From Bdellovibrionales bacterium (GTDB taxonomy: Bacteria > Bdellovibrionota > Bdellovibrionia > Bdellovibrionales > JAMPXM01), in assembly GCA_016713885.1 (NCBI GenBank), contig JADJOF010000003.1, positions 496,001 through 560,000 of the forward strand: a DNA stretch of 64,000 bases, given 5' to 3'. Below the pieces are notes generated by a model. That model did no database searches. It was not told the origin of the DNA and saw only the letters and a program-made list of their open reading frames with translations. This document shows, piece by piece, positions 56,055 to 64,000 of this stretch. The translations under genes were made by a program, and so were the position numbers. Position 1 is the first letter of the stretch, and each line of letters starts with the position of its first letter.

Positions 56055-59000
56055 ATGACCAGCAAAGCTTGGATGGCTCTGAGAAACTCAACAAGAGGAA
56101 CCGTTGCGGGATACGCAACGGCTTTTGTTTTGGGTTTTGGTCTTATGGGGAATGCTCGCGCGGCCGACAAAGAAACGCGCGATCTTTTGATTAATAAACT
56201 GACTCAGGTCTACAGCAGCTTGGCTCCTGTCGATACGTCGCGGACGCCGATTACTCTGCGTCTTGCCGATCTTCATGCCGAGCGCGCGCGGGCTGCGGCG
56301 ATGGACGAACTTCAGAACGGTTGCACGGTTTGTGTTGCCGGCAAAGAAGATCGTCAAAAGGCGCTTCGCTATTATCAGGAAGTGATGCCAAAGCTTTCCG
56401 AAGGCCAGTTGGCGAAAGTTTTGCCGCAAGTAGGTCACCTCTTTGAGATGATCGGGCAAGAGGGCAAGGCTGTTGAGATTTACGAAAAAGTTGTGCGTGA
56501 AAACAAGCAACCAGAGGCCGTTGCGGAAGCGAATCTTTCTCTTGCAGAGGTTCACTTCAAGCGCCGTAACTTTGAAGGCGCAAAGAAGTACTACACGGCC
56601 GTTTTGGCGACATCGCAGTCAGGCTCAAAGGGCTTGGCGGCATATCGCTTGGCATGGTGTGAGTTCAATACGGGAAAACTCGAAGAGTCGATTGCGGGCT
56701 TAAAGAAGATTCTGGTTACTCCAGAGCTTTCGTCGCGTTCGGCATCTGCCGGTGTCATTCAAGTTGATCGTCAGTTCCAAGAAGAAGTGTCGCGCGATTT
56801 GGCGACGTTCTTGGCGCGCAAACAGGTCACGGTCACCGACGCAAAAATGATTTACGATCTGAGTCCGGATACAGTGAAGCTTGCGAACTTGGCTTATTTG
56901 GCCAACGAAGCTGAGCGTCTGGGGCAGAAGCAGTCTGCGGTCACGCTCTGGAGATTCTCGCAGGAGCGTCAGACAAAACCGCGTGCACGCGTTGAGGGTC
57001 ATATCCGCATTGGTCAGCTCGAGATGGAGCAGAAGAATGCCAAAGCGGCTGGACAAGAGTTTGAGCTCGCGATGAACCTATGGCCTTCGGTCATTGGCAG
57101 CGCACAAGACGATGAAGCCAAAGAAATGAAGGCTCGTCTGCGTAAGTTTGTTCTCGACTGGAACCGCAGCGAGAAGACGGCGCCAAGTGATGAATTGGCG
57201 GCTTCTTACAAGACTTATATTTCAACCTTCCCGGCTGAAGCCGACATGACGGTCTGGGCCGCTCAGGTCTATCGTGAGAAGAAGCAGTATCAGGAAGCCA
57301 TCAGTCTTTACCAAAAGGGAGCTCAGCTTTATTCGGTACAGATGAAGGCCGCTGCCAAGGCGGATGAAAAGAAGGCCGCGGCTGACGCGATGGAAAGCGC
57401 GCTTTTGGCGACTATCGAAACGGGCGAGTTATCAAAAGATCAAGGTCTTTTGGTTTCGGCTTATGATTCGTATTTAGCGCTCTCAGTTGATCGCAAACGC
57501 GAGATCGAAGTTCTCTATCAGAAAGCTCATATCACTTATGAAAAAGGTGATCACGGGGTGGCTGCTGAACAGATGCGGTCGATTGCGTTCATGACTCAGG
57601 CCAAGTCGCCTGACGCATTGAAGGTTCGAACCCAAGCGGCCGACCTTGCTCTCGATGCTCTGGTGCTTTTGAAAGATGATGAGAAAATTGAAAAGTGGGC
57701 GAAGGATTTCGCGCAGCTCTTCCCGAAGGAGGCAGCAGACTATGCGAAAGTTGCTCGTAAGTCGGTTCTGACTCAATCGACGGCCTTTGCAGCTGGCGAT
57801 AAGGCCAACTACGAGCGCGCATGGCAGGTTCTTTCGCGGTTCGACCTCGCGTCGACAACAGCTGAGGACAAAGCGGCTTATTTGAAGAATAAACTGATTC
57901 TCGCGGAGAAGACCGGTCGCTTTGCTGAAGCTCGGGATACAGCGGATCAGATGCTGAAGGCACAGTCGACCTCGACCGAGGATCGGCAGTATGCTCTCAC
58001 GCGAAAAGCTTGGCTCTCAGAGTTGATTTTGGATTTTGACGGTGCGCTTTTGGCGACACAGCAGCTGAAACCAACACCAGTTGTTCCAGAGGAACAGCGC
58101 CTGTTGAAGCTTGCTATGTATGCGGACCTGGCCGACAAAGATGCAAAACCCTTCTTGGCGCAATATCTTTCAGTTTCGAAGGATGAAGACAAGCAGCTGA
58201 CAATTGCGACGCAGCTTGTGCGTGAAGCGAAAGATCAAGTGAAAGAGCTTGAAAAGCAGCGCTCGGTTCTGGTGAAAAAACCGGACCTCTACGCTCGTCT
58301 TCTTTTGGAAGTGGCCGCAAAGCTTGGTCGCGTCGACATGGCAAAGACAGCCATTCAGCAAAAAGCGATTGCGACGACTCCGTCAGGACGACTGTTGAGT
58401 CGTATGGTGGTTTTGGCTGACGTTGAGAAGGCCAAGGCGACGGTGGCGGCTCATCAGCTCGATGGTTCGACACAGAAGAAGCTCGCTTCAACTCTCAAGG
58501 CTCGCGTATCGATGATCGATGGACTCGAGAAGCTTGCGTCGCAAGCGGTTGATAGTGGTGATTGGACGGCTCAGCTTGTGGCGCTTGACCTGCTTTCACG
58601 CGAGGCCGAGCGTTTCTATTCTGAAATTTTATCTTTGCCTGTTCCCGCTGGTCTTTCGGGCGAGGATGAGCAGCAGTATCTTTCGCTTCTCTCCCAGCAA
58701 GCGGCTCCGTATCAGGTGAAGTCGCAGGACGTTAAGAAGAAGGTCGACGAGTTCTGGTCACAGAAAACCGCGATTCAGGCGCTGGAGGCTTCGTTGACGG
58801 AGTCGACAGGGGCGCTTCGTGGTCTTGTTGTGAAAGAAATTGGTGTTTTGGCGGCGATTGCTCCAGACGCCGTGAAGACCCAGCTGACGAGCCTTGCGGC
58901 TCGCCCAGAAGCACAGGCCACGGTTAAGCCGGCTCTGGCTGAAATCGAGTCGGCCCGCCAGGCGGTTCGCGAACAGCCTCTAAGCCGAGAGCGTCTCGAG

Positions 59001-59117
59001 AGTCTTTTGAAACTTGAGCGTCAAGCCGGTCGAGTGGCCATGGTTTCTTATCTTGAAGGTCGGTTGTCGAATCTTGGAAGCGGATCAGCGTCTACCGGCG
59101 CGTCCGACAAGAAGTGA
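56055..59117 (+). CDS. Large exported TPR protein of the Agl/Glt-like cluster
   Basis: A 1020-aa exported protein. After a signal peptide (GYATAFVLGFGLMGNARAAD) almost the whole length is helical repeats of TPR type: RYYQEVMPKLSEGQLAKVLPQVGHLFEMIGQEGKAVEIYEKVV, RRNFEGAKKYYTAVLATSQSGSKGLAAYRLAWCEFNTGKLEESIAGLKK and others to about residue 700, followed by longer helical segments (LEKQRSVLVKK; coiled-coil-like). It resembles the large TPR proteins (AgmK/GltI type) beside gliding motors but is smaller than those. Its stop overlaps the next GTG start (GTGA). GGGGA precedes ATG 56055. Confidence 0.8.
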   Translation: MTSKAWMALRNSTRGTVAGYATAFVLGFGLMGNARAADKETRDLLINKLTQVYSSLAPVDTSRTPITLRLADLHAERARAAAMDELQNGCTVCVAGKEDRQKALRYYQEVMPKLSEGQLAKVLPQVGHLFEMIGQEGKAVEIYEKVVRENKQPEAVAEANLSLAEVHFKRRNFEGAKKYYTAVLATSQSGSKGLAAYRLAWCEFNTGKLEESIAGLKKILVTPELSSRSASAGVIQVDRQFQEEVSRDLATFLARKQVTVTDAKMIYDLSPDTVKLANLAYLANEAERLGQKQSAVTLWRFSQERQTKPRARVEGHIRIGQLEMEQKNAKAAGQEFELAMNLWPSVIGSAQDDEAKEMKARLRKFVLDWNRSEKTAPSDELAASYKTYISTFPAEADMTVWAAQVYREKKQYQEAISLYQKGAQLYSVQMKAAAKADEKKAAADAMESALLATIETGELSKDQGLLVSAYDSYLALSVDRKREIEVLYQKAHITYEKGDHGVAAEQMRSIAFMTQAKSPDALKVRTQAADLALDALVLLKDDEKIEKWAKDFAQLFPKEAADYAKVARKSVLTQSTAFAAGDKANYERAWQVLSRFDLASTTAEDKAAYLKNKLILAEKTGRFAEARDTADQMLKAQSTSTEDRQYALTRKAWLSELILDFDGALLATQQLKPTPVVPEEQRLLKLAMYADLADKDAKPFLAQYLSVSKDEDKQLTIATQLVREAKDQVKELEKQRSVLVKKPDLYARLLLEVAAKLGRVDMAKTAIQQKAIATTPSGRLLSRMVVLADVEKAKATVAAHQLDGSTQKKLASTLKARVSMIDGLEKLASQAVDSGDWTAQLVALDLLSREAERFYSEILSLPVPAGLSGEDEQQYLSLLSQQAAPYQVKSQDVKKKVDEFWSQKTAIQALEASLTESTGALRGLVVKEIGVLAAIAPDAVKTQLTSLAARPEAQATVKPALAEIESARQAVREQPLSRERLESLLKLERQAGRVAMVSYLEGRLSNLGSGSASTGASDKK

Positions 59118-59395
59118 GGTTTTCGGTGAAACATTTGATGATGGCTTTTTTGCTAGCGGTTGTTTCGGGGTTTTCGGCGCAGGTTTTGGCGCAGTCAGAT
59201 ACAGCTGACGCGACAAAAGTGGCAAAGAAGAAGAAGTCGACAGAGATGAGTTTCGACGACGTTTTGGTCCAGGGTAAGTATCACTTCTCTGATGAGGCCG
59301 TGACGACAGTTGAAGACGATAACGTTTTGGATGCGCTTTTGGGCGTTCGAACGGACTTTAAGGACCGCGTGAAGAAGTCGACAGCCCGCCATTGA
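59114..59395 (+). CDS. Small exported protein of the Agl/Glt-like cluster
   Basis: A 93-aa product with a signal peptide (HLMMAFLLAVVSGFSAQVLAQ) and a Lys-rich segment (KVAKKKKSTEMSFDDVLVQG) followed by a charged, probably helical tail. A GTG start at 59114 overlaps the stop of the TPR gene (GTGA); GTG 59126 and ATG 59138 are alternatives. The role is unknown; small periplasmic components occur at similar positions in Glt-type clusters. Confidence 0.65.
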   Translation: MRFSVKHLMMAFLLAVVSGFSAQVLAQSDTADATKVAKKKKSTEMSFDDVLVQGKYHFSDEAVTTVEDDNVLDALLGVRTDFKDRVKKSTARH

Positions 59396-59455
59396 GGTGT
59401 TGGCTTCTTGTGTAGTTGATTTTGAACTGAATGGTAACCTTGGAAGGGTAAGCCG

Positions 59456-60601
59456 ATGAGTGAAGTAAAAAAACTCGGTTTAGAAAACAAAGATGGCGTT
59501 GTGGTGCGAGCGATGGCTTGGCCAGCGTCGGAGGCGGAATCGGCAACGTTGGTGAAACGCCACGATACGAAACGCCTTGAGCTTCTCGCTTCGGTGCAGG
59601 GGTTAAAAAACCAGAAGATCGGCTATGACACTTTGGCGGTGATCGAGCGCGCTGCTGTGGCATCGGCGCCGGTAGCAATTGAAGGGATCGGCCGCTTGGT
59701 CGCGATGTCTTCTGATGCTGTGACACTTAAAAATGAAGTAGTGTCGGCTGAGAACGATAAAAACTGGCGCCTTTCGGTATCAGCTGTTGCGCTTGGTGCG
59801 ATTGTCTTTTTGTCGATCGTCATGACTCGTCCTCTCGAGAATGCAAAACTTGAGCAGCAGTTGAAGCAGCAGGTTGTTCAGATCGTTAAGAACATTCCGG
59901 TAAAGCCGCAGCCGGTTCAACAGGCTGTATCTAAGACAGTCGAGACAACTCAAACGGTTAAACCGACAAACAAGACAGCGACGATTAAGCGCATGGGCGC
60001 GCTCGCAGTTTTGGGATCACTTAAAACGGGATCACAAAAAGGTGGATTGAATCTTGGAGCCGTGAACACGACGGCAGGTCCTGGCCTCGGTGGAACTGGT
60101 GGTTCTGGCGGCGCGCAAACTTCGATTTACGCCAAAGGCTTGGTTGCAGCCCCACTCGGTGCGGGCGGCAATATGCAGGGCGGTGGTGGCTACGGTACCA
60201 AGGGTAAGGGCGGCGGCCAGGCGGGCTATGGCAAGCTTTCGCTTGTCGGTTCGGCTGGAACATCGCCGATTCCACTTGGTCGCGAAGCGATTATCGAAGG
60301 TGGGCTTGATCGCGATTTGATCGCCGATGTGGTCAACCGCAACATGGGTCAGATTCGTTTCTGCTATGAGCAGGGACTCCAAGGCGATCCGGCCTTGGCG
60401 GGTCGAGTGGCGATTGGTTGGATCATCGGCGGCAACGGGCAGGTGAAGACCGCGTCTGTTGAGTCGACGACTCTGAATTCTAAATTAGTTGAAGACTGTA
60501 TTTTGCTTCGCTTGAGGACTTGGAAATTCCCACTTCCAGATGGCGGATCAGACGTTAAGGTTTCATTCCCGTTCGTTCTGCGACGAACAGGTCAAGGTTG
60601 A
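59456..60601 (+). CDS. AgmX/PglI C-terminal (TonB-like) domain protein
   Basis: 381 aa. The first 100 residues are cytosolic and may be a forkhead-like or regulatory domain. One helix at about 103-121 (SVSAVALGAIVFLSIVMT) anchors it. A Gln/Lys/Pro linker is followed by a Gly-rich flexible stretch (about residues 200-265) and the C-terminal TonB-like domain: RFCYEQGLQGDPALAGRVAIGW, GNGQVKTASVESTTLNSKLVEDCILLRLRTWKFP, with two Cys conserved in the AgmX/PglI domain. It is predicted to link the proton-driven inner-membrane complex to the outer membrane. Confidence 0.87.
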   Translation: MSEVKKLGLENKDGVVVRAMAWPASEAESATLVKRHDTKRLELLASVQGLKNQKIGYDTLAVIERAAVASAPVAIEGIGRLVAMSSDAVTLKNEVVSAENDKNWRLSVSAVALGAIVFLSIVMTRPLENAKLEQQLKQQVVQIVKNIPVKPQPVQQAVSKTVETTQTVKPTNKTATIKRMGALAVLGSLKTGSQKGGLNLGAVNTTAGPGLGGTGGSGGAQTSIYAKGLVAAPLGAGGNMQGGGGYGTKGKGGGQAGYGKLSLVGSAGTSPIPLGREAIIEGGLDRDLIADVVNRNMGQIRFCYEQGLQGDPALAGRVAIGWIIGGNGQVKTASVESTTLNSKLVEDCILLRLRTWKFPLPDGGSDVKVSFPFVLRRTGQG

Positions 60602-60611
60602 GGGGATCACC

Positions 60612-61988
60612 ATGAAAGTAGCAATGCTTCACACAGCAAAAGTCCTCAGTTTGTCACTTGTTGCAGCAGGAGTTGTCGGAATGACAGCGTGCGGTCAGCA
60701 GGACCCGATGGCCGATCAGCCCGAGACTGTTCGCCAAGGTATTCCTCCTGAGGCCGATCGTGAGCCGCCATCGGCAAAACCGGTGAAACAAGATGCTCTT
60801 CGCATTGATGCAAGTGACTTCTTCACTTTCAAAGAAGGCATTGAAGGCGAAGCGAACATCACTGGTCGCGTGCTCATGCCGAACACCCAGTTTAAACTCG
60901 AAATCGAGAACATGGCGACAGAGTTTCCGGGCGCAAAATATGATCCGGCAACTGGTTCATTTAAGTGGACGCCGTCTCGTGATTCGACGGGTGCTGACTA
61001 CGGGACGCCAAAACGTCTTGTTGCGCGCTTGACGACACTTGGAACTCCGGTTCTTGGGACAACAAAATCGATTCTGATTTACGTCACTCGAGCTGAAACA
61101 GATCCCGATATCGTGTCTGTTGATGATCTTGTTCGCACCTATACTCGTGAAGGCGAAATTCGTAAGTTCACCGTTATTGTGAAAGATCCAGACGCATCTG
61201 ACTTCGACGGCGCTCGTCCGAAATTAGTTTCGGTTCCAAATCGTCGTGGTCCGAACGATGTTGCGGGCCTTGTCTATATGCAAGAGCCGACGACATTTGA
61301 TCCAAACCCGGTGCAAGACCCAACCGATAAATCGCGTTGGATTTTTAAGATGATTTTGGACTTGAGTGCAAAACAGCCGGATCTGCGCGGTCGTGACTTT
61401 ACACGTACTGAAGAGCGTTTCTTCTTTGGTTTGCAGGCCGTTTCTCGTTTCGGCCGTGCGGCGATGAAAAATGTCGACGTCACGATTCGTACGGATGTGA
61501 TGAAGCCGCAGATCAGCTGGTTTGAACCGATTGAAGTGGTTGCAGGTCAGGAGAACACCGTTCAATTCTCGGTGTTTGACCCCTACAATGAAGGTCGTTT
61601 GGATGTGAATTTCACAACGCGCCTTGATCAACTGCCGGGAGCTGCAACTCAAAAGTGCGTTGAGCAGAGTCGTGAGGGGATGCTCCTCTGTAAAATCAGC
61701 TGGAAGCCAGTGCAAACGCCAGGTGCTGTTTGTAAACAAGAGGCCGATGGCAGCATGAGCTGCAACATTGAGTTTGAGGTTCGCAATTCAAGTCGTGTTG
61801 CGGGTGACTTCAAGTTTGTGAAAGAGGCCTTCATGCGAAAACTAAAAGTGATTCGCGTGGCTGGAACGCCGGCTCCGGCTCCAGGCCCAGCGCCAGCTCC
61901 GGCGCCTGGACCGATTCCGATGCCAGCTCCGTTCCCTGCTGTGCCTCCAGCACCGCCGGTTCCACCTGTTACTGAGAACGTACAATAA
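60612..61988 (+). CDS. Lipoprotein with Pro/Ala-rich C-terminus in the Agl/Glt-like cluster
   Basis: 459 aa with a signal peptide and lipobox (GMTACGQ). The mature protein has several beta-sandwich domains (LRIDASDFFTFKEGIEGEANITGRV; YDPATGSFKWTPSRDSTG is like Ig-type repeats) and Cys pairs in KCVEQSREGMLLCKISW and VCKQEADGSMSCNIEF. The last 45 residues are a Pro/Ala/Gly repeat (PAPAPGPAPAPAPGPIPMPAP) that could span peptidoglycan. AGGGGATCACC precedes ATG 60612. It is likely an outer-membrane lipoprotein partner of the TPR and TonB-like proteins. Confidence 0.75.
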   Translation: MKVAMLHTAKVLSLSLVAAGVVGMTACGQQDPMADQPETVRQGIPPEADREPPSAKPVKQDALRIDASDFFTFKEGIEGEANITGRVLMPNTQFKLEIENMATEFPGAKYDPATGSFKWTPSRDSTGADYGTPKRLVARLTTLGTPVLGTTKSILIYVTRAETDPDIVSVDDLVRTYTREGEIRKFTVIVKDPDASDFDGARPKLVSVPNRRGPNDVAGLVYMQEPTTFDPNPVQDPTDKSRWIFKMILDLSAKQPDLRGRDFTRTEERFFFGLQAVSRFGRAAMKNVDVTIRTDVMKPQISWFEPIEVVAGQENTVQFSVFDPYNEGRLDVNFTTRLDQLPGAATQKCVEQSREGMLLCKISWKPVQTPGAVCKQEADGSMSCNIEFEVRNSSRVAGDFKFVKEAFMRKLKVIRVAGTPAPAPGPAPAPAPGPIPMPAPFPAVPPAPPVPPVTENVQ

Positions 61989-62008
61989 AGAAAGGCGAGG
62001 AAAATAAT

Positions 62009-62716
62009 ATGAAAACTTCCAAGCTCTTTAAAAAGATCGCCTTCACATTGGTTGCTGTTGCAGGTCTTCAGGCGCAGGGCGCAGACCTCTTGCAGGATTT
62101 CGATACTCTTGGTGGCAACGATGTTCTTCTTGAGAAAGCCAAGGCTCTGAATCCCGACGCGCAAATTCGCGTGGTTCAGGATCGTGTGGTGAACCGTCGC
62201 CGTCGTGTTGAATTCTCGCCAGAGTTTCTCGCCGTCCTTGGTGGTGACGCGTACAACTCGACACAGAGCCTCGGTCTAAACTTGCACTATCACTTCACTC
62301 CGCAGTGGAGCATGGGCTTGAAATACAGCTATGCATTCAACAAGCTCCGCCCTGAGGGTGAGTACTTGATTGCAGACACGTCGGTTGACGGAAAGGCTCG
62401 TATTCCGGAGATCGACTGGCCCAAGCAAGAGGCGATGGTGCTTCTGAATTGGTACCCGATCTACGGCAAAATGAATCTCTATGATCTCGGCGTTGCACAT
62501 TTCGATATCTATGCGGTTGTTGGCGGTGGCCAAGTTGAATTGAAGTCAGGCCCGACCACTTCTTATACGGCCGGTGGCGGTATTGGATTCTGGGTGAGCC
62601 AGCATCTGTCGACCCGCTTTGAACTTCGTTATCAGGGTTATAGTGCAAAGCGCTTTAGCGGCGAAACAGCGATGAACACCACTGTCGGCGGCATCCAGAT
62701 TGGATACATGTTATGA
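62009..62716 (+). CDS. Outer-membrane beta-barrel domain protein
   Basis: 235 aa. Signal peptide (IAFTLVAVAGLQAQGAD), a short N-terminal helical region with RVVNRRRRVEFSPEF, then barrel strands (GLNLHYHFTPQWSMGLKYSYAFN; IYAVVGGGQVELKSG; GIGFWVSQHLSTRFELRYQGY; VGGIQIGYML, ending in a hydrophobic strand). This matches the barrel proteins commonly located next to TPR and lipoprotein genes in Agl/Glt-like clusters. GAGGAAAATAAT precedes ATG 62009. Its stop overlaps the next ATG (ATGTTATGA). Confidence 0.82.
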   Translation: MKTSKLFKKIAFTLVAVAGLQAQGADLLQDFDTLGGNDVLLEKAKALNPDAQIRVVQDRVVNRRRRVEFSPEFLAVLGGDAYNSTQSLGLNLHYHFTPQWSMGLKYSYAFNKLRPEGEYLIADTSVDGKARIPEIDWPKQEAMVLLNWYPIYGKMNLYDLGVAHFDIYAVVGGGQVELKSGPTTSYTAGGGIGFWVSQHLSTRFELRYQGYSAKRFSGETAMNTTVGGIQIGYML

Positions 62717-64000
62717 CATCGATGAAATCGGTTTCAGCGATTTTGATGGCGCAAGTCCTCACGCTCGCTTGCGCCGGAGCATGGGCTGCGGATGGCGACG
62801 AGCTGCTGGATTTGCTGGGCGGCGGTGCTCCCGCTGGCCAAGCTGTAAAAGGCGAAAAGGGTGCTGCGGCTGGCGCGAAAGCAAAAGAGGGCGAAGGTCT
62901 TCTCGCGCGCTCGATTAAGACGGCTCAAGGTCGCCTGACGGCCGAGCAGAATATCTTTGTTCAATTCTTTGATAATGGCGAAATGGATAAGGCGCTTTAT
63001 CAGTGGCCGGCGGCGTTTGAAGGTACGGCCTACGCGAAGTCGGCGTCTGGTCGTGCGTTGAATGCGCTTCTCTTGTTTAAAAACGGCATTCAGGTCACCG
63101 CTCTCGAGATGCTCTTGTCGATTGAAAAACCGAAAGAGATTGAGGGCTATATCACGCAGAAGTGGCGCGAAGCGGCTCCGGACAATGCGCCCGTGTGGGC
63201 TGCGATCAATCCGACAACCTGGCATCAGGCGTGGACGGATGTTTTTGGTATTGGGGCCGAGGTTCGAGTTCGTGGTCGTCAGGTCTATGGTGCCGATCAG
63301 ATTGAGACTGTAAAGGATCTGATTAAGAAAACGCAGATCGATACAAAAGAGCGGGCTTGGCTGTCTTGGCAACTGGTGATCGCGTTGGCGCAGGGGGAAG
63401 ACTCCGGTGCAGCAAGTAAGGCACTCGCGGTTTTGATGAAAGCTCCGAATAATCCGGTCAGTATGGACCTGATGACGATGACAGCCGCACGGTTGTTGTT
63501 TCAAAACGGCTTTCTTGATGCCTCGATTAAATACTATGAGAAAGTTCCGAAGAGCTCCGACTACTGGTTTGATGCTCAGGAGGAAATGGGCTGGGCGAGC
63601 ATTCGCAAGGGCGAACCGCAGAATTCGGTTGCGCTGACCAAGACGCTTGTTGCGCCGGCTTTTGCGACGCAAGTGGGGCCTGAGCCATTCTTTCTGCGTG
63701 CACTGTCGCAGTTGAAGGTGTGTGACTATCCTGCGGTGCTGCAGACTCTGAATGTCTACCGTGAGCGTTTCAAGCCGCGCGCGGTGGCATTGAAGGCGCT
63801 GACGGCCGATGCGCGAACACCACAGGTTGACCGCATGGTTGCGAAGCTCAAGGTCGGCGCTGTGAAGCTCACGGATCTGGGTGCTGATGCAGCGATGCTT
63901 CCGCGTTTTGTGACTCGAGACGAGATTCTGCTTCAGAATGTTTTGACCGAGCGCGCGCTTGAGCAAGAAGCGAAAACTGCGGGAGAGCTCTATGCTCATT
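62713..64000 (+). CDS. Exported TPR-like protein, partial at the right edge
   Basis: At least 429 codons are open to the window end. A signal peptide (SAILMAQVLTLACAGAWAAD) is followed by an Ala/Gly/Lys-rich segment and helical TPR-like repeats: ALNALLLFKNGIQVTALEMLLSIEKPKEIEGY, DASIKYYEKVPKSSDYWFDAQEEMGWASIRKGEPQ, FFLRALSQLKVCDYPAVLQTLNVYRERF. It overlaps the barrel gene's stop. With it the cluster contains at least nine co-directional genes. The end of the protein and further genes lie beyond the window. Confidence 0.8.
   Translation, partial: MTSMKSVSAILMAQVLTLACAGAWAADGDELLDLLGGGAPAGQAVKGEKGAAAGAKAKEGEGLLARSIKTAQGRLTAEQNIFVQFFDNGEMDKALYQWPAAFEGTAYAKSASGRALNALLLFKNGIQVTALEMLLSIEKPKEIEGYITQKWREAAPDNAPVWAAINPTTWHQAWTDVFGIGAEVRVRGRQVYGADQIETVKDLIKKTQIDTKERAWLSWQLVIALAQGEDSGAASKALAVLMKAPNNPVSMDLMTMTAARLLFQNGFLDASIKYYEKVPKSSDYWFDAQEEMGWASIRKGEPQNSVALTKTLVAPAFATQVGPEPFFLRALSQLKVCDYPAVLQTLNVYRERFKPRAVALKALTADARTPQVDRMVAKLKVGAVKLTDLGADAAMLPRFVTRDEILLQNVLTERALEQEAKTAGELYAH

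Noticed and set aside
62734..63999. Long minus-strand open frame of 421 codons opposite the last TPR gene
   Set aside because: The plus strand encodes a signal peptide and helical repeats continuous with its operon; the antisense frame is Arg/Leu-rich without any family motif, which is typical of shadow frames here.
1..64000. CRISPR arrays, rRNA genes, prophage or conjugative modules
   Set aside because: No regularly spaced repeats, no rRNA-like sequence, and no phage structural, integrase or transfer genes were recognised in the window.

Overview
The window looks like a chromosomal segment of a Gram-negative bacterium of the Bdellovibrionota (Bdellovibrio/Oligoflexia) type. This is inferred from protein families: a TIGR02147/DUF4423 regulator, secreted proteins with an RGNGG-type N-terminus, many lipoproteins and small outer-membrane barrels, an Agl/Glt-like (gliding type) TolQ-TolR-TPR-TonB cluster, LPS glycosyltransferases and a class III PHA synthase. 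Base composition is moderate, and no rRNA, CRISPR array, intact insertion sequence or prophage is visible. The species cannot be named from the sequence.

Layout. 1-3.5 kb: the 5' part of class Ia nrdA and corA. 3.5-6 kb: a small accessory patch with an orphan DUF4123 (type VI secretion adaptor-like) gene, a Y1/RAYT-type transposase-like gene and a methyltransferase. 6.2-7.9 kb: a PHA locus in which phaC with a 59-codon leader gene diverges from a phasin across a 10-bp-armed palindrome. 8-13.3 kb: an HD-GYP protein, a lipase-like hydrolase, an aldo/keto reductase and acetyl-CoA synthetase. 13.5-18.6 kb: hisS, pdxJ and feoAB. 18.6-24.4 kb: a compact pstCAB-phoU-phoB-phoR operon behind a candidate Pho box, without pstS. 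24.4-36.3 kb: an aldehyde dehydrogenase, a CPBP protease, a clsB-ybhP-like operon with a P-loop ATPase, a haem-motif lipoprotein, a FliG-like protein, an MHS-type transporter and a FabMG-like/MBL-fold pair. 36.5-43.5 kb: envelope genes, including a barrel followed by a lipoprotein of about 1280 residues with an internal duplication. 43.5-47.5 kb: an LPS operon (waaA, a GT9 heptosyltransferase, a barrel, a propeller lipoprotein). 47.7-53.3 kb: OsmC, a MORN-like secreted protein with its TIGR02147 regulator, a flavoprotein/membrane pair sharing an operator-like palindrome with that regulator, and tRNA-Ala(GGC). 54.4 kb to the end: a nine-gene envelope machine (TolQ/ExbB, two ExbD/TolR, a 1020-aa TPR protein, a small exported protein, an AgmX/PglI TonB-like protein, a Pro/Ala-rich lipoprotein, a barrel and a second TPR-type protein) that runs off the window.

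Main caution. Ten genes are broken, mostly by single-base losses in short runs (alpha/beta hydrolase, acs, ALDH, a lipoprotein, a barrel, the giant lipoprotein, waaA, osmC-like, and the flavoprotein twice); the tolQ-like gene lacks roughly 200 bp. Because acs and waaA are among them and each indel is repaired by one base, sequencing or assembly error is the leading explanation. They are listed as pseudogene only because the reading frame as given is interrupted.

The observations I consider most worth following are the shared TGCRACA-N3-TGTTGCA palindrome linking the TIGR02147 regulator to the divergent flavoprotein/membrane locus, the Agl/Glt-like cluster with its TolQ lesion, the barrel/giant-lipoprotein pair, the PHA palindrome with its coupled small gene, and the FeoB with Ser in place of the G4 Asn.
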